From Selenomonadaceae bacterium (GTDB lineage: Bacteria > Bacillota > Negativicutes > Selenomonadales > Selenomonadaceae): a stretch of 64,000 bases of DNA. How positions within the stretch are numbered: position 1 is the stretch's first letter; each line of letters opens with the position of its first letter. The translations under genes were made by a program, and so were the position numbers. The notes below the pieces were generated by a model. The model did not search any database, was not told where the DNA came from, and saw only the letters and a program-made list of their open reading frames with translations. The stretch covers positions 62,001 through 126,000 of the forward strand of contig JAGABT010000012.1 in assembly GCA_017614505.1 (NCBI GenBank). The letters are read 5' to 3'. Shown piece by piece: positions 36,170 through 46,569 of the stretch.

Positions 36170-36198
36170 TTGACTGAAACTTTCGCGCAGGGTATAAT
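36170..36198 (+). promoter_or_regulatory. Sigma-70 promoter of the cupin gene
   Basis: TTGACT (36170-36175), 17 bases, perfect TATAAT (36193-36198). The gene start is 31 bases downstream. It lies in the divergent ilvD/cupin gap. Confidence 0.85.
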
Positions 36199-36228
36199 AT
36201 TAAAATAAATTTCAGGAGAGTGATTAGC

Positions 36229-36639
36229 GTGAGCGAAATTAAAAATCCGAGCGTGTTTGAAGTCGGCAACCCGCTGCCGGAAAAGTTCAGCAAATTTTTT
36301 ATCGGACAGGCTTATCTTAATCCGCTGACGGACAAGGGCGGCGCGATTCACAACGTAACTTTTTCGCCCGCCTGCCGCAACAACTGGCACATTCATCACA
36401 AGGGCGGGCAGATTCTGCTGGTGACCGGCGGACGCGGCTGGTATCAGGAATGGGGCAAGGCTCCGCAGTCGCTCAAGCCAGGCGACGTGGTGAACATTGC
36501 GCCGGAAGTCAAGCACTGGCACGGCGCGGCGGCTGACAGCTGGTTTTCGCATCTGGCGGTAGAAATTCCGGCGGAAGGCGCGTCCAACGAATGGCTGGAG
36601 CCAGTTGATGACGAGCAGTATTCAAAACTCAAAGGCTGA
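36229..36639 (+). CDS. Single-domain cupin protein
   Basis: This 136-residue protein is a small cupin. Motif 1 is [20 protein letters not shown] (metal His residues visible) and motif 2 is [18 protein letters not shown]. Related small cupins next to carboxymuconolactone decarboxylase-like proteins are common, but no such partner is here. The enzymatic role is unknown. GTG 36229 is chosen because AGGAG is 10 bases upstream; an earlier in-frame GTG at 36220 is too close to that site. It has a strong promoter of its own. Confidence 0.85.
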   Translation: MSEIKNPSVFEVGNPLPEKFSKFFIGQAYLNPLTDKGGAIHNVTFSPACRNNWHIHHKGGQILLVTGGRGWYQEWGKAPQSLKPGDVVNIAPEVKHWHGAAADSWFSHLAVEIPAEGASNEWLEPVDDEQYSKLKG

Positions 36640-36742
36640 AAAATTTTTTCCGGCGCGCGCGAGGAGAAACTATACTTTTTTTGACAATTTGAAAGTTTTT
36701 CCGCAAGATTACTTGTAAATAAAAATGGCGTTCTGACGCGGC

Positions 36743-36771
36743 TTGACAAGCTTTTTTTGCAATGATAATAT
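36743..36771 (+). promoter_or_regulatory. Promoter of the str operon (rpsL)
   Basis: TTGACA (36743-36748) with TAATAT (36766-36771) at 17 bases; an alternative -10 GATAAT sits 2 bases earlier. A second TTGACA at 36681 lacks a good -10. The rpsL start is 53 bases downstream. Confidence 0.7.
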
Positions 36772-36823
36772 TCGTGCGCTTTTGAAGGAATATTTTTTTT
36801 AGCAACGAAAGGAGGTGGAATGC

Positions 36824-37207
36824 GTGCCAACCATAAACCAATTGGTGAGAAAAAGCCGCCAGAGCCTCGTAGTAAAATCCACAGCTCCGGCGCTGAAAGA
36901 ATGCCCGCAGAAGCGCGGCGTTTGCACTCGTGTTTATACTACGACGCCGAAGAAACCTAATTCGGCGCTGCGCAAGGTGGCGCGTGTCCGCTTGACTAAC
37001 AGCATTGAAGTTACCGCTTACATTCCTGGTATCGGTCACAATTTGCAGGAACACAGCGTCGTTTTGATTCGCGGCGGTCGTGTCAAGGATTTGCCTGGCG
37101 TTCGTTACCATATTATTCGCGGCTCACTCGATACCGCCGGCGTTCAGGACAGAAATCAGTCCCGCTCAAAGTACGGCGCCAAAAAGGCTAAGCCGAAGAA
37201 AAAGTAG
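36824..37207 (+). CDS. rpsL: 30S ribosomal protein S12
   Basis: This 127-residue decoding-centre protein carries the signature [15 protein letters not shown] and the loop [10 protein letters not shown], with the conserved lysines that are sites of streptomycin-resistance mutations in other species. GTG 36824 is chosen by homology (PTINQLVRK) and a strong AAAGGAGGTG upstream. It is the first gene of the str operon here. rpoB, rpoC and an L7Ae-like gene, which often precede it in Firmicutes, are not present upstream; a cupin gene is there instead. Confidence 0.97.
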   Translation: MPTINQLVRKSRQSLVVKSTAPALKECPQKRGVCTRVYTTTPKKPNSALRKVARVRLTNSIEVTAYIPGIGHNLQEHSVVLIRGGRVKDLPGVRYHIIRGSLDTAGVQDRNQSRSKYGAKKAKPKKK

Positions 37208-37254
37208 TTAGTTGTTAGTTGTTAAGGCTAACTGCTAAAGAGGAGGCAAATTAA

Positions 37255-37725
<471 letters not shown>

Positions 37726-37793
37726 TTTTGACACTTGGATTTTTTCTGGCGAAGTGCGCAAAAGTTTCAGTTTGAATCATGAAATTGCGCGCA

Positions 37794-37809
37794 AAGAGCA
37801 ATTGCTCTT
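37794..37809. repeat. 16-bp perfect palindrome before fusA
   Basis: AAGAGCAATTGCTCTT is a perfect inverted repeat in the rpsG-fusA gap, 33 bases before the fusA GTG. It may be a small hairpin in the str mRNA or a protein site. Nothing further supports a function. Confidence 0.5.
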
Positions 37810-37841
37810 ATTAATCGCAATTGCAGGAGGCGAAATTCAAC

Positions 37842-39917
37842 GTGTCAAGAGAGTTTTCACTGGAAAAAACTCGCAACATAGGAATAATGGCGCACATTGA
37901 CGCCGGTAAAACGACGACAACCGAGCGCATTCTTTTTTACACTGGTATCAACCACAAAATCGGCGAGGTGCACGACGGCGCGGCGACGATGGACTGGATG
38001 ATTCAGGAGCAGGAACGCGGTATCACGATAACTTCCGCCGCCACGACCTGTTTCTGGAAAGACCACCGCATTAACATTATCGACACGCCAGGTCACGTCG
38101 ACTTCACGGTCGAAGTTGAGCGTTCGCTGAGAGTTCTGGACGGCGCGCTGGCGATTTTAACTGCGCGCGGCGGCGTTGAGCCTCAGACTGAAACCGTCTG
38201 GCGGCAGGCTGAAAGGTACCACGTTCCGCGTATGGCTTACGTCAACAAAATGGATACTACCGGCGCGGATTTTTACAACGTCATTCAGATGATGCGCGAC
38301 CGCCTGCACACCAACGCCGTGGCGATTCAGCTGCCGATTGGCGCGGAAGATAACTTTCAGGGGATTATCGACCTCGTTAGAATGGAAGCGATTGTCTACG
38401 AAGACGATTTGGGCAAAGTTTCCGAGGAAATTGATATTCCCGACGACATGCTTGACATGGCGCGTGACTACCGCGATAAACTTCTTGAAGCCTGCGCCGA
38501 GCAGGACGATGACTTCATGGAAAAGTATCTCGGCGGCGAGGAAGTTACCGTTGACGAAATTAAAGCCGTCATTCGCAGGGCTGTTATCGATTGCAAAATG
38601 ACGCCCGTTACCTGCGGCACGTCGTACAAAAATCGCGGCGTTCAGCCCCTTTTGGACGCTATCGTTGACTACATGCCCGCGCCGGTTGATATTCCGCCGA
38701 TTCAGGGCGTTAAATCCAACGGCGATGAAGATTCGCGTCCCGCAAGTGACGATGAACCTTTCGCCGCGCTTGCATTTAAAATCATGACTGACCCCTACGT
38801 CGGCAAGCTGGCGTTTTTCCGCGTTTATTCCGGCGTTCTCAAATCCGGCTCCTACGTTTACAACTCGACGAAGGGCAGGAAGGAGCGCATTGGGCGTATC
38901 CTGCAAATGCACGCCAACAACCGCACCGAGATTGATACCGTTTACAGCGGCGACATTGCGGCGGCGGTCGGCTTGAAGGATACCACGACCGGCGATACGC
39001 TCTGCGACGAAAAGGCGCCGATTATTCTTGAATCCATGGAATTTCCCGACCCAGTCATTTCAGTGGCGGTTGAGCCTTCCACGAAAAATGACCAGGATAA
39101 AATGGGTATCGCGCTGCAGAAACTCGCTGAGGAAGACCCTACGTTCAAAGTACGCACTGACCCCGAAACTGGGCAGACGATTATTTCCGGCATGGGCGAA
39201 CTGCACTTACAGATTATCGTTGACAGAATGCTCCGCGAGTTCAAGGTCGACTGCAAAGTCGGCGAGCCGCAGGTTGCTTACCGCGAGACGATTCGCAAGA
39301 GTGCCAAAGCCGAAGGCAAATTCATTCGTCAGACTGGCGGGCACGGGCAGTACGGACATTGCTGGATTGAGATTTTCCCCAACGAAGTCGGCAAAGGCTT
39401 CGAGTTCGAGAGCAAAATCATCGGCGGCGTCATTCCCAAGGAATACATCAATCCGATTGAGGCGGGCGTCAAGCAGGCTATGGAAAACGGCGTGCTGGCG
39501 GGCTATCCTATCGTCGACGTGAAAGCCGTGGTTTACGACGGCAGTTTCCATGAAGTCGATTCGAGCGAGGCGGCGTTCAAAATTGCCGGTTCGCTTGCCT
39601 TCAAGGCGGCGGCTGAAAAAGCTAAGCCGGTTCTGCTGGAGCCTTACGTTAAAGTTGAAGTCACCGTTCCCGAAAGTTACATGGGCGACGTGATTGGCGA
39701 TTTGAACGCGCGGCGCGGCAAGATTGACGGTATGGACGCGCGCAACGGTCTGCAGATTATTCACGGCTTCGTTCCGCTGTCGGAAATGTTCGGCTACGCG
39801 ACGGAGCTTCGTTCCAAGACGCAGGGGCGCGGCACTTATTCCATGGAAGTCGCCTACTACGACGAAGTTCCCAAAACTATCGCCGACGCGATTGTTGCGA
39901 GAAACAAGGGCGAATGA
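37842..39917 (+). CDS. fusA: Elongation factor G
   Basis: This 691-residue translocation GTPase has G1 [15 protein letters not shown], switch [11 protein letters not shown]3 DTPGHVDFT and G4 NKMD, followed by EF-G domains II-V. The GTG at 37842 is chosen by homology ([13 protein letters not shown]) and GCAGGAGG 11 bases upstream; the open frame begins seven codons earlier. The gap to tuf is about 170 bases and includes a promoter. Confidence 0.98.
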   Translation: MSREFSLEKTRNIGIMAHIDAGKTTTTERILFYTGINHKIGEVHDGAATMDWMIQEQERGITITSAATTCFWKDHRINIIDTPGHVDFTVEVERSLRVLDGALAILTARGGVEPQTETVWRQAERYHVPRMAYVNKMDTTGADFYNVIQMMRDRLHTNAVAIQLPIGAEDNFQGIIDLVRMEAIVYEDDLGKVSEEIDIPDDMLDMARDYRDKLLEACAEQDDDFMEKYLGGEEVTVDEIKAVIRRAVIDCKMTPVTCGTSYKNRGVQPLLDAIVDYMPAPVDIPPIQGVKSNGDEDSRPASDDEPFAALAFKIMTDPYVGKLAFFRVYSGVLKSGSYVYNSTKGRKERIGRILQMHANNRTEIDTVYSGDIAAAVGLKDTTTGDTLCDEKAPIILESMEFPDPVISVAVEPSTKNDQDKMGIALQKLAEEDPTFKVRTDPETGQTIISGMGELHLQIIVDRMLREFKVDCKVGEPQVAYRETIRKSAKAEGKFIRQTGGHGQYGHCWIEIFPNEVGKGFEFESKIIGGVIPKEYINPIEAGVKQAMENGVLAGYPIVDVKAVVYDGSFHEVDSSEAAFKIAGSLAFKAAAEKAKPVLLEPYVKVEVTVPESYMGDVIGDLNARRGKIDGMDARNGLQIIHGFVPLSEMFGYATELRSKTQGRGTYSMEVAYYDEVPKTIADAIVARNKGE

Positions 39918-40011
39918 GTTGCTGAAAATCCGGCGAAAGAATTTGAGCTGATTCAAGATTCGGCGGAAATTCGCGCAGGTTCTACCAGACACAAAGACGA
40001 TTTGTCGGCGA

Positions 40012-40040
40012 TTGACCGGCAGCGTCGTCTGAGTTTATAA
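40012..40040 (+). promoter_or_regulatory. Possible separate promoter of tuf
   Basis: TTGACC (40012-40017), 17 bases, TTATAA (40035-40040). It lies 50 bases before the tuf TTG and would allow extra EF-Tu synthesis independent of the str promoter. Confidence 0.55.
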
Positions 40041-40089
40041 ATTTGATAAAATCGATAAAAAATTTTTCCTGATTGAAGGAGTGTTAAAT

Positions 40090-41292
40090 TTGGCAAAGCA
40101 GAAATTTGACCGCAGTAAACCGCACGTTAATATTGGCACGATTGGACATATCGACCACGGCAAAACGACGCTTACTGCGGCTATCACTAAAGTTCTCTCC
40201 CAGAAGGGCTTCGCGAAATACGAATCCTATGAAAACATCGACAAGGCGCCGGAAGAACGCGAACGCGGTATCACGATTAACACGGCTCACGTCGAATACG
40301 AGACCGAAAAGCGCCACTATGCGCACGTCGACTGCCCAGGTCACGCTGACTATATCAAAAACATGAACACCGGCGCGGCTCAGATGGACGGCGCGATTCT
40401 CGTTGTTGCGGCTTCCGACGGTCCTATGCCCCAGACCCGCGAACATATCCTGCTTGCGCGTCAGGTTGGCGTTCCCGCTATCGTCGTTTTCCTCAACAAA
40501 GTTGATCAGGTTGACGACCCCGAACTCCTCGAACTCGTTGAAATGGAAGTTCGCGAACTGCTCAGCAAGTACGAATTCCCTGGCGACGATATTCCGATCG
40601 TTGCTGGTTCCGCGCTGCAGGCTCTCGAAGGCAACAAGGAACAGGAAGCTAAAATTATGGAACTGCTCGACGCGGTTGACGAATACATTCCTACGCCCGA
40701 ACGCGACAAGGATAAGCCGTTCCTTATGCCGGTTGAAGACGTTTTCACAATCACTGGACGCGGCACCGTTGCTACTGGTCGTGTCGAACGCGGCGAACTG
40801 AAACTGAACGACCCCGTCGAAATCGTTGGTCTGCGCGACGAGCCTCGTAAAACCGTTGCCACTGGTATTGAAATGTTCCGCAAACTGCTCGACAGCGCGG
40901 TTGCCGGCGATAACGTTGGCGTTCTGCTCCGCGGCGTCGACCGTAAAGAAATTGAACGCGGTCAGGTTCTTGCGAAACCAGGCACGATTCATCCGCATAC
41001 CAAATTCAAGGCTCAGGTTTACGTCCTTACCAAAGACGAAGGCGGTCGTCATACTCCGTTCTTCGCAAACTATCGCCCGCAGTTCTATTTCCGCACGACG
41101 GACGTTACCGGCGTCGTTGGCAACCTCAAGGACACTGACGGCAACCCCGCCGAAATGTGCATGCCTGGCGACCACATTGAAATGGACGTCGAACTCATCA
41201 CGCCAATCGCTATCGAAAAAGGTCTGCTCTTCGCTATTCGTGAAGGCGGTCACACTGTCGGTTCCGGTCGCGTTATCGAAATCAACGAGTAA
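40090..41292 (+). CDS. tuf: Elongation factor Tu
   Basis: This 400-residue GTPase delivers aminoacyl-tRNA. G1 [14 protein letters not shown], switch [14 protein letters not shown]3 DCPGHADY and G4 NKVDQVDD are followed by beta-barrel domains 2 and 3 with the kirromycin/tRNA surface. The start is TTG at 40090 ([13 protein letters not shown]), with GAAGGAG 8 bases upstream; the frame begins three codons earlier at a GTG inside the site. The codon choice is strongly biased, as expected for high expression. It closes the str operon. Confidence 0.98.
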   Translation: MAKQKFDRSKPHVNIGTIGHIDHGKTTLTAAITKVLSQKGFAKYESYENIDKAPEERERGITINTAHVEYETEKRHYAHVDCPGHADYIKNMNTGAAQMDGAILVVAASDGPMPQTREHILLARQVGVPAIVVFLNKVDQVDDPELLELVEMEVRELLSKYEFPGDDIPIVAGSALQALEGNKEQEAKIMELLDAVDEYIPTPERDKDKPFLMPVEDVFTITGRGTVATGRVERGELKLNDPVEIVGLRDEPRKTVATGIEMFRKLLDSAVAGDNVGVLLRGVDRKEIERGQVLAKPGTIHPHTKFKAQVYVLTKDEGGRHTPFFANYRPQFYFRTTDVTGVVGNLKDTDGNPAEMCMPGDHIEMDVELITPIAIEKGLLFAIREGGHTVGSGRVIEINE

Positions 41293-41319
41293 TTTTTAAT
41301 CGGCACTAAAATTTTTGCA

Positions 41320-41408
41320 GGAAGTGGGAATTGGCGCCCTGCCGGTTCCTCTTCCTTAATTTTTGCCTGACAGATTGCCTGGCGGAATTTGGCAATTATT
41401 TCCGTCAG
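41320..41408 (+). promoter_or_regulatory. Structured leader before the S10 operon
   Basis: Two inverted-repeat regions lie between tuf and rpsJ. The first pairs GGAAG (41320-41324) with CTTCC (41351-41355), with inner GGAA/TTCC, and is followed by TTAATTTTT, resembling a terminator of tuf. The second nests ATTGCC/GGCAAT (41374-41396) inside CTGAC/GTCAG (41367-41408). They could be a terminator followed by a ribosomal-protein-binding leader. No match to a known S10-leader class could be verified by eye. Confidence 0.5.
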
Positions 41409-41440
41409 GGGAACTGCCACGGCGTTGGGAGGAAAGAAAA

Positions 41441-41767
41441 TTGCCACCTAAACAGCCACCTAAGAAAAAGCTGCGCATTCGCCTCAAGGCTTACGACCAT
41501 AAGGCACTTGACCAGAGCGCGGCAAAAATCGTCGAGACGGCGCGCAAGAATGGCGCAATGGTTTCGGGACCAATCCCGCTGCCGACGGAAAAAAATATCT
41601 ACACGATTCTGCGTTCGCCGCACGTCAACAAAGATTCGCGCGAACAGTTTGAAATGCGCACGCACAAGCGCCTTATCGATATTCTTCAGCCGAATCAGAA
41701 AGCCGTTGACGCGCTTGTCCGCCTTGACCTTCCTGCCGGTGTCGAAATCGAGCTCAAGGTAAACTGA
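41441..41767 (+). CDS. rpsJ: 30S ribosomal protein S10
   Basis: This 108-residue head protein of the 30S subunit, also the NusE antitermination factor, has [22 protein letters not shown] and [18 protein letters not shown] intact. TTG 41441 is chosen because GGGAGG lies 10 bases upstream and homology starts there; the open frame reaches 26 codons back into the leader. It is the first gene of the S10 operon, and rplC follows after 13 bases. Confidence 0.95.
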   Translation: MPPKQPPKKKLRIRLKAYDHKALDQSAAKIVETARKNGAMVSGPIPLPTEKNIYTILRSPHVNKDSREQFEMRTHKRLIDILQPNQKAVDALVRLDLPAGVEIELKVN

Positions 41768-41780
41768 GGAGGTGCAGACA

Positions 41781-42431
41781 TTGGCTAAAACAATTTTGGG
41801 CATCAAACTCGGAATGACGCAGATTTTCACCGAGGACGGCAAGGTTATCCCCGTGACGGTTATCGAGAGCGGCAACAACGTCGTTATCCGTAACAAGACC
41901 GTGGACACGGACGGCTATTACGGCGTTCAGCTCGGCTTCGGCGAAGTCAAGGAAAACAAAGTCAATAAGCCGCGCGCCGGTCACTTCAAGAAATTCGGCG
42001 TCAAGCCTGTCAAGTACATTCGCGAAGTGCGTCTTGCCGCTGAATCCGAGTACAAAATCGGCGACGTGATTGGCGTTGACGTTTTCGCGGAAGGCGATCT
42101 GGTTGACGTTATCGGCACGTCGAAGGGCAAAGGCTTCGCCGGCAGTATCAAGCGTCACCACTTCGCGCGCGGTCCTATGGGTCACGGCTCCAAATCCCAC
42201 CGCGAGCCTGGTTCCACCGGCGCAATGCTTTCGGGTCCTGGCGGTCGCGTTATCAAGGGCAAAAAGCTGCCTGGCAGAATGGGCGGCGTCCGCACCACGG
42301 TTCAGCGTCTGACGGTTGTCAAAGTCGACGTGAACAGAAACCTGCTGCTGATTAAAGGCGCGGTTCCTGGTCCGAAGAAAGGCTTCGTCATTGTTCGCGA
42401 AACGGTTAAACCCGCTAAGCAGAAAAAGTAG
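41781..42431 (+). CDS. rplC: 50S ribosomal protein L3
   Basis: This 216-residue early-assembly protein near the peptidyl-transferase centre begins AKTILGIKLGMTQIF and contains GTSKGKGFAG, then HGSKSHREPGS and the long loop GRVIKGKKLPGRMGG. TTG 41781 is chosen with GAGGAGGT 7 bases upstream. It is the second gene of the S10 operon. Confidence 0.97.
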   Translation: MAKTILGIKLGMTQIFTEDGKVIPVTVIESGNNVVIRNKTVDTDGYYGVQLGFGEVKENKVNKPRAGHFKKFGVKPVKYIREVRLAAESEYKIGDVIGVDVFAEGDLVDVIGTSKGKGFAGSIKRHHFARGPMGHGSKSHREPGSTGAMLSGPGGRVIKGKKLPGRMGGVRTTVQRLTVVKVDVNRNLLLIKGAVPGPKKGFVIVRETVKPAKQKK

Positions 42432-42447
42432 AAAGGAGGCGTGAAAT

Positions 42448-43074
42448 ATGCCCACACTGGCAGTATACGATATGAAAAACGCGAAGGTCGGCGACATTGA
42501 ACTCAGCGAAGAAATTTTCAACGTTGAAATGAATGCCGGTCTCGTTCATCAGGCGGTCGTCATGCAAATGGCTTCGTGGCGGCTCGGTACGCACCAGACG
42601 AAAACGCGCGGAATGGTTCGCGGCGGCGGTCGTAAACCGTGGCGTCAGAAAGGTACTGGACGCGCTCGCGCAGGTTCGCGCAGAAGTCCTCTGTGGCGCG
42701 GCGGCGGTACGATTTTTGGACCGCACCCCCGCTCCTACGCTTTCACAATGCCGCGTAAACAGCGCCGCCTTGCTTTGAAATGCGTCCTCAGCGACAAAGT
42801 TAAATCCGAAAATCTTATCGTGCTTGACGATCTGAACTTCGACGCGCCTAAGACTAAAAAATTCGTGGAGTTCCAGAAAACTTTCGGCGTCGACGCCTGC
42901 AAGGCTCTGTTTATCACGAAGGAACTCGTTGAAAACGTCGTGCTTTCGTCCAACAATCTGCAGAACGCCAAGACAATCAGCGCGACTCAGCTCAACGTTT
43001 ACGATATTCTCAACTGCGAAAAGGTTTTCCTCACGAAAGACGCCGTTGAAACAATTCAGGAGGTGTACGCGTAA
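42448..43074 (+). CDS. rplD: 50S ribosomal protein L4
   Basis: This 208-residue protein lines the exit tunnel. The tunnel loop [22 protein letters not shown] is visible (quoted in part), after [17 protein letters not shown] basic residues. In many bacteria L4 also regulates the S10 operon through its leader, and a structured leader is present upstream of rpsJ here. ATG with AAAGGAGG upstream. Its stop overlaps the rplW start by one base (TAATG). Confidence 0.97.
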   Translation: MPTLAVYDMKNAKVGDIELSEEIFNVEMNAGLVHQAVVMQMASWRLGTHQTKTRGMVRGGGRKPWRQKGTGRARAGSRRSPLWRGGGTIFGPHPRSYAFTMPRKQRRLALKCVLSDKVKSENLIVLDDLNFDAPKTKKFVEFQKTFGVDACKALFITKELVENVVLSSNNLQNAKTISATQLNVYDILNCEKVFLTKDAVETIQEVYA

Positions 43075-43355
43075 TGGAGGCAAGGGATATTCTGATTCGC
43101 CCGCTGATTACCGAGCGCACCACTGATTTGATGGCTGACAGCAAATATGTTTTCGTCGTCGACAAGCGCGCCAACAAGATTCAGATTGCTGACGCTGTCC
43201 GCGAAATTTTCAAAGTCACCGTCGAAGATGTCAACACGGTCAACGTCAAGGGCAAAACCAAGCGTCGCGGTCGCACCGTCGGCAAAACCGCCAGCTACAA
43301 AAAAGCTATCGTCAAAATCAAAGCCGGCGAGACCATTGAGTTCTTTACCGCTTAA
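43074..43355 (+). CDS. rplW: 50S ribosomal protein L23
   Basis: This 93-residue protein at the tunnel exit is the docking site for trigger factor and [35 protein letters not shown] and [14 protein letters not shown] are typical of bacterial L23. The ATG overlaps the rplD stop by one base, and the ribosome-binding site AGGAGG lies within the rplD end. The next r-protein gene (rplB) is separated by a non-ribosomal ORF. Confidence 0.97.
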   Translation: MEARDILIRPLITERTTDLMADSKYVFVVDKRANKIQIADAVREIFKVTVEDVNTVNVKGKTKRRGRTVGKTASYKKAIVKIKAGETIEFFTA

Positions 43356-43378
43356 AAATTTCCAGGGGAACTGGCGTC

Positions 43379-43570
43379 ATGATAAAAGCTGTGCTGATGT
43401 TCGTGTTCGGCAACGCGCTCTGGGATAAGCTTGTAGAATTTTTCGGCTCGCCGGAAGCCGTGGTTGCAACGGCGGTGGCGATAATCGTCATAGTTCTGGT
43501 CGTAAAATTTTTCAAGGAAATTGTAGGGCTCGTCGTCATAGCTTACATTCTGTGGCTGCTTTTACACTGA
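43379..43570 (+). CDS. Small membrane protein inserted between rplW and rplB
   Basis: This 63-residue, very hydrophobic peptide has about two membrane segments (AVVATAVAIIVIVLVVKFF and IVGLVVIAYILWLLLH) and few charged residues. It is not recognised. The frame has a start with CAGGGGAACTGG upstream (a modest site), follows rplW by 23 bases and precedes rplB by 32, so it must be cotranscribed with the S10 operon. No ribosomal protein normally occupies this place. It may be a small membrane protein with its own role or a chance frame; the length without stop, the amphipathic order and the spacing favour a gene. Confidence 0.55.
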   Translation: MIKAVLMFVFGNALWDKLVEFFGSPEAVVATAVAIIVIVLVVKFFKEIVGLVVIAYILWLLLH

Positions 43571-43602
43571 CGATTGATAGCAAAAACGAAGGAGGTTAAA
43601 TA

Positions 43603-44430
43603 GTGGGAATAAAATCATTTAAGCCGTATTCTGCCGGTCGCCGCTTCATGACGGTTTCGACGTTTGAAGAAATCACGACCGACAAGCCGGAAAAATCACT
43701 GCTCGCTCCGCTGAAAAGCCACGGCGGACGCAACCAGCAGGGAAAATTAACGGTACGGCACCAGGGCGGCGGACACAAGCGCCGCTACAGAATCATCGAC
43801 TTCAAGCGCAACAAAGACGGCATTCCGGCGAAAGTTGCCACGATTGAATACGATCCCAACCGCAGCGCGCGTATCGCTCTCCTGCACTACGCGGACGGCG
43901 AAAAGCGCTACATTCTGGCTCCGAACGGTCTGAAAGTTGGCGATAAAGTTGAATCCGGTCCCGAAGCTGACATTAAAACCGGCAACGCTCTGCCGCTGAA
44001 AAATATCCCCGTCGGCACGCTGATTCACAATATCGAGCTGAAAATTGGCAAGGGCGGGCAGATGGTTCGCAGCGCGGGCGCGGCGGCTCAGCTCATGGCG
44101 AAGGAAGGCAATTACGCCACGATTCGCATGCCGAGCGGCGAAGTTCGCAAGGTTCACATTAACTGCCGCGCGTCGATTGGACAGGTTGGCAATCTCGACC
44201 ACGAAAACATTTCGATTGGTAAAGCCGGACGTTCGCGCTGGCTCGGTATTCGTCCTGCTAACCGCGGCGTTGTCATGAATCCTGTTGACCATCCGCATGG
44301 CGGTGGTGAAGGTCGCAGCCCCGTCGGACGCAAGAATCCTGTTACCAAGTGGGGCAAATGCGCTATGGGTACCAAGACGCGCCGCAAGAAGAAGGCTTCC
44401 AGCAAGCTTATCGTACGTCGTCGTAAGTAA
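43603..44430 (+). CDS. rplB: 50S ribosomal protein L2
   Basis: This 275-residue protein is a core part of the peptidyl-transferase region. [33 protein letters not shown] and the C-terminal [19 protein letters not shown] (with the key His) are intact. GTG start with GAAGGAGG 9 bases upstream. Confidence 0.98.
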   Translation: MGIKSFKPYSAGRRFMTVSTFEEITTDKPEKSLLAPLKSHGGRNQQGKLTVRHQGGGHKRRYRIIDFKRNKDGIPAKVATIEYDPNRSARIALLHYADGEKRYILAPNGLKVGDKVESGPEADIKTGNALPLKNIPVGTLIHNIELKIGKGGQMVRSAGAAAQLMAKEGNYATIRMPSGEVRKVHINCRASIGQVGNLDHENISIGKAGRSRWLGIRPANRGVVMNPVDHPHGGGEGRSPVGRKNPVTKWGKCAMGTKTRRKKKASSKLIVRRRK

Positions 44431-44450
44431 TCGCGGAAGGAGGAATTTCA

Positions 44451-44732
44451 GTGTCAAGGTCTGTTAAGAAAGGACCGTTCGTGTCGGAAAAACTGCTCAA
44501 GAAAATCGAGGCGCTCAACGCCGCCAATGACAAGAAAGTTATCCGCACGTGGTCGCGCAGTTCGACAATTCTTCCGGCGTTCATCACGCATACAATCGCG
44601 GTTCACGACGGCAGAAAACACGTGCCGGTTTACATCACGGAAGATATGGTCGGACACAAGCTCGGCGAATTTGCGCCAACCCGCACGTTCAAAGGTCACG
44701 CGGGCGAGGAACGCAAGACTAAGCTGAAGTAA
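44451..44732 (+). CDS. rpsS: 30S ribosomal protein S19
   Basis: This 93-residue head protein has [35 protein letters not shown] and [11 protein letters not shown] start with GGAAGGAGG upstream. Position after rplB is standard. Confidence 0.97.
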   Translation: MSRSVKKGPFVSEKLLKKIEALNAANDKKVIRTWSRSSTILPAFITHTIAVHDGRKHVPVYITEDMVGHKLGEFAPTRTFKGHAGEERKTKLK

Positions 44733-44766
44733 ACCGGCTGGAGATTCGCTGAAAGGAGGTTATTTC

Positions 44767-45123
44767 GTGGCAAAGGAAGTCAAGGCTGTTGCAAAGTACG
44801 TGAGAATCGCGCCGCGCAAAGTTCGCATCGTTATCGACCTGATTCGCGGCAAGGACATTGCTGACGCGCTGGCGATTTTGAAATTCACGCCCAAACGCGG
44901 CGCAGTACTCGTCGACAAAGTTCTCAAATCCGCTATCGCCAACGCCGAAAATAATTTTGACATGGACACCGACAATCTTTACGTGTCGAAATGTTTCGTC
45001 GACCAGGGACCGACGCTCAAGCGCATTCATCCGCGTTCCCGTGGGCAGGCGTTCAGCATTTTGAAGCACACTTCGCATATCACGGTTGTTGTCTCGGAAA
45101 AAGAGGCGGCGGCTGAAAATTAA
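44767..45123 (+). CDS. rplV: 50S ribosomal protein L22
   Basis: This 118-residue tunnel protein has [20 protein letters not shown] near the start. The beta-hairpin with its conserved basic tip follows ([14 protein letters not shown]), then [11 protein letters not shown] start with GAAAGGAGG upstream. Order rpsS-rplV-rpsC is standard. Confidence 0.97.
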   Translation: MAKEVKAVAKYVRIAPRKVRIVIDLIRGKDIADALAILKFTPKRGAVLVDKVLKSAIANAENNFDMDTDNLYVSKCFVDQGPTLKRIHPRSRGQAFSILKHTSHITVVVSEKEAAAEN

Positions 45124-45141
45124 TCAAAGGAGGGTTACGGT

Positions 45142-45819
45142 TTGGGTCAGAAGGTACATCCGCATGGAATTCGCCTCGGTATCGTCAAGACGTGGGACGC
45201 CAAGTGGTACGCTGACAGAGAGTTCGCGAAAAATCTGCACGAAGATATTCAGATTCGCAAGGAAATTCTTCGCCAGCTCTCGCAGTCCAGCGTTTCGCGC
45301 GTCGAAACCGAGCGTTCTAAAAACCGTCTCAGATTGACGATACACACCGCCAAACCTGGTCAGGTTATCGGCAAGGGCGGCTCTGGGATTGAGGAAATTA
45401 AAAACAGCTTGAAAAAAATCACGGACAAGCGGCTTGACATCAACATTATGGAGATTCGCCAGCCGGATATGGACGCGCAGCTCGTTGCTGAAAATATCGC
45501 GTCGCAGCTGGAACGCCGTATCGCTTTCCGCCGCGCTATGAAACAGTCCGTCGGCAGAACGATGCGTCTCGGTGCGAAGGGTATTAAAATCATGTGCAGC
45601 GGTCGACTGGGCGGCGCTGAAATTGCCCGCTCCGAATCTTACCGCGAAGGCAGCATTCCGCTTCACACTCTGCGCGCGGATATTGACTACGGCTTTGCGG
45701 AGGCGAACACGACTTACGGGCGCATTGGTATCAAGGTCTGGATTTTCAAGGGCGAAATTCTCCCTGAAAAGAAAGAGCGCGCTGAACGCGTTCAGCCCGT
45801 CGAAGGGAGTGACGAGTAA
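45142..45819 (+). CDS. rpsC: 30S ribosomal protein S3
   Basis: This 225-residue protein helps form the mRNA entry channel. [20 protein letters not shown], the KH motif [14 protein letters not shown] and the C-terminal [13 protein letters not shown] are intact. TTG start with AAAGGAGGG upstream. The rplP ATG overlaps the stop by one base. Confidence 0.97.
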   Translation: MGQKVHPHGIRLGIVKTWDAKWYADREFAKNLHEDIQIRKEILRQLSQSSVSRVETERSKNRLRLTIHTAKPGQVIGKGGSGIEEIKNSLKKITDKRLDINIMEIRQPDMDAQLVAENIASQLERRIAFRRAMKQSVGRTMRLGAKGIKIMCSGRLGGAEIARSESYREGSIPLHTLRADIDYGFAEANTTYGRIGIKVWIFKGEILPEKKERAERVQPVEGSDE

Positions 45820-46361
45820 TGCTGTTGCCGAAGAGAGTTAAGTACCGCAAGCAGTTTCGCGGCAGAATGAAAGGCAAGTCCAACAAGGGCAACCAAATCG
45901 CTCACGGTCAGTACGGACTCGTTGCGCTGGAGCCGGCGTGGATAACAAACCGCCAGATTGAGGCGGCGCGTATCGCAATGACGCGTTACATTCGCCGTGG
46001 CGGACAGGTCTGGATTAAGATTTTCCCTGACAAGCCGGTTACCGCGAAGCCCGCTGAAACGCGCATGGGTTCTGGTAAAGGCTCGCCGGAATACTGGGTT
46101 GCAGTTGTCAAGCCTGGACGCGTGCTGTTTGAAATGGCTGGCGTTCCGCGCGAAATCGCGGCTGAGGCAATGCGCCTTGCCGGTCACAAACTGCCGATTA
46201 AAACCAAGTTCATCGAGAACGAGGGTCAGGGCGATGTTTACGTGCCGGTCGTCAATGAAACTTTAGCTGATGCGAAGAAGGCGGCGCATAACGCGTTCGA
46301 GGAAGAGAAGGCTGAGGCAGAGGCGGCGGCTGAAAAAGGCGGTGACGCACATGAAGGTTAA
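45819..46361 (+). CDS. rplP: 50S ribosomal protein L16 with acidic C-terminal extension
   Basis: This 180-residue L16 is about 36 residues longer than the usual 140-145. Residues 1-145 are standard ([66 protein letters not shown]). The remainder is an Ala/Glu/Asp-rich tail starting [15 protein letters not shown] and ending GGDAHEG. The tail is encoded without a frameshift, and its last 11 bases overlap rpmC. It may be a genuine extension that interacts with another factor. Confidence 0.93.
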   Translation: MLLPKRVKYRKQFRGRMKGKSNKGNQIAHGQYGLVALEPAWITNRQIEAARIAMTRYIRRGGQVWIKIFPDKPVTAKPAETRMGSGKGSPEYWVAVVKPGRVLFEMAGVPREIAAEAMRLAGHKLPIKTKFIENEGQGDVYVPVVNETLADAKKAAHNAFEEEKAEAEAAAEKGGDAHEG

Positions 46362-46551
46362 TGAGATTCGCGATTTGAGCGCGGACGAACAGGCGGAAAA
46401 ACTTAAATCGCTCAAGGAAGAACTTTTCAACCTGCGCTTTCAGCACGCCACCGGTCAGCTCGAAAATCCCATGCGTCTGCGCGAAGTGAAAAGGTCTATC
46501 GCACGCATTAAGACAATCCAGCGCGAGACTGAACTCGGTATTCGCAAATAA
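46351..46551 (+). CDS. rpmC: 50S ribosomal protein L29
   Basis: This 66-residue helical protein at the tunnel exit binds trigger factor and SRP jointly with L23. [40 protein letters not shown] and [12 protein letters not shown] match L29 (quoted in short parts). ATG 46351 lies inside the end of rplP, 11 bases before its stop, with GGCGGTG as a modest site. rpsQ normally follows, but deoC does here. Confidence 0.95.
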   Translation: MKVNEIRDLSADEQAEKLKSLKEELFNLRFQHATGQLENPMRLREVKRSIARIKTIQRETELGIRK

Positions 46552-46569
46552 ATCCAGGAGGCAGCGACA

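Noticed and set aside
36088..36170. T-box leader for ilvD
   Set aside because: The gap is too short, and no T-box sequence or specifier stem is visible.
40084..41253. 389-codon frame antisense to tuf
   Set aside because: Artefact of the strong codon bias in tuf.
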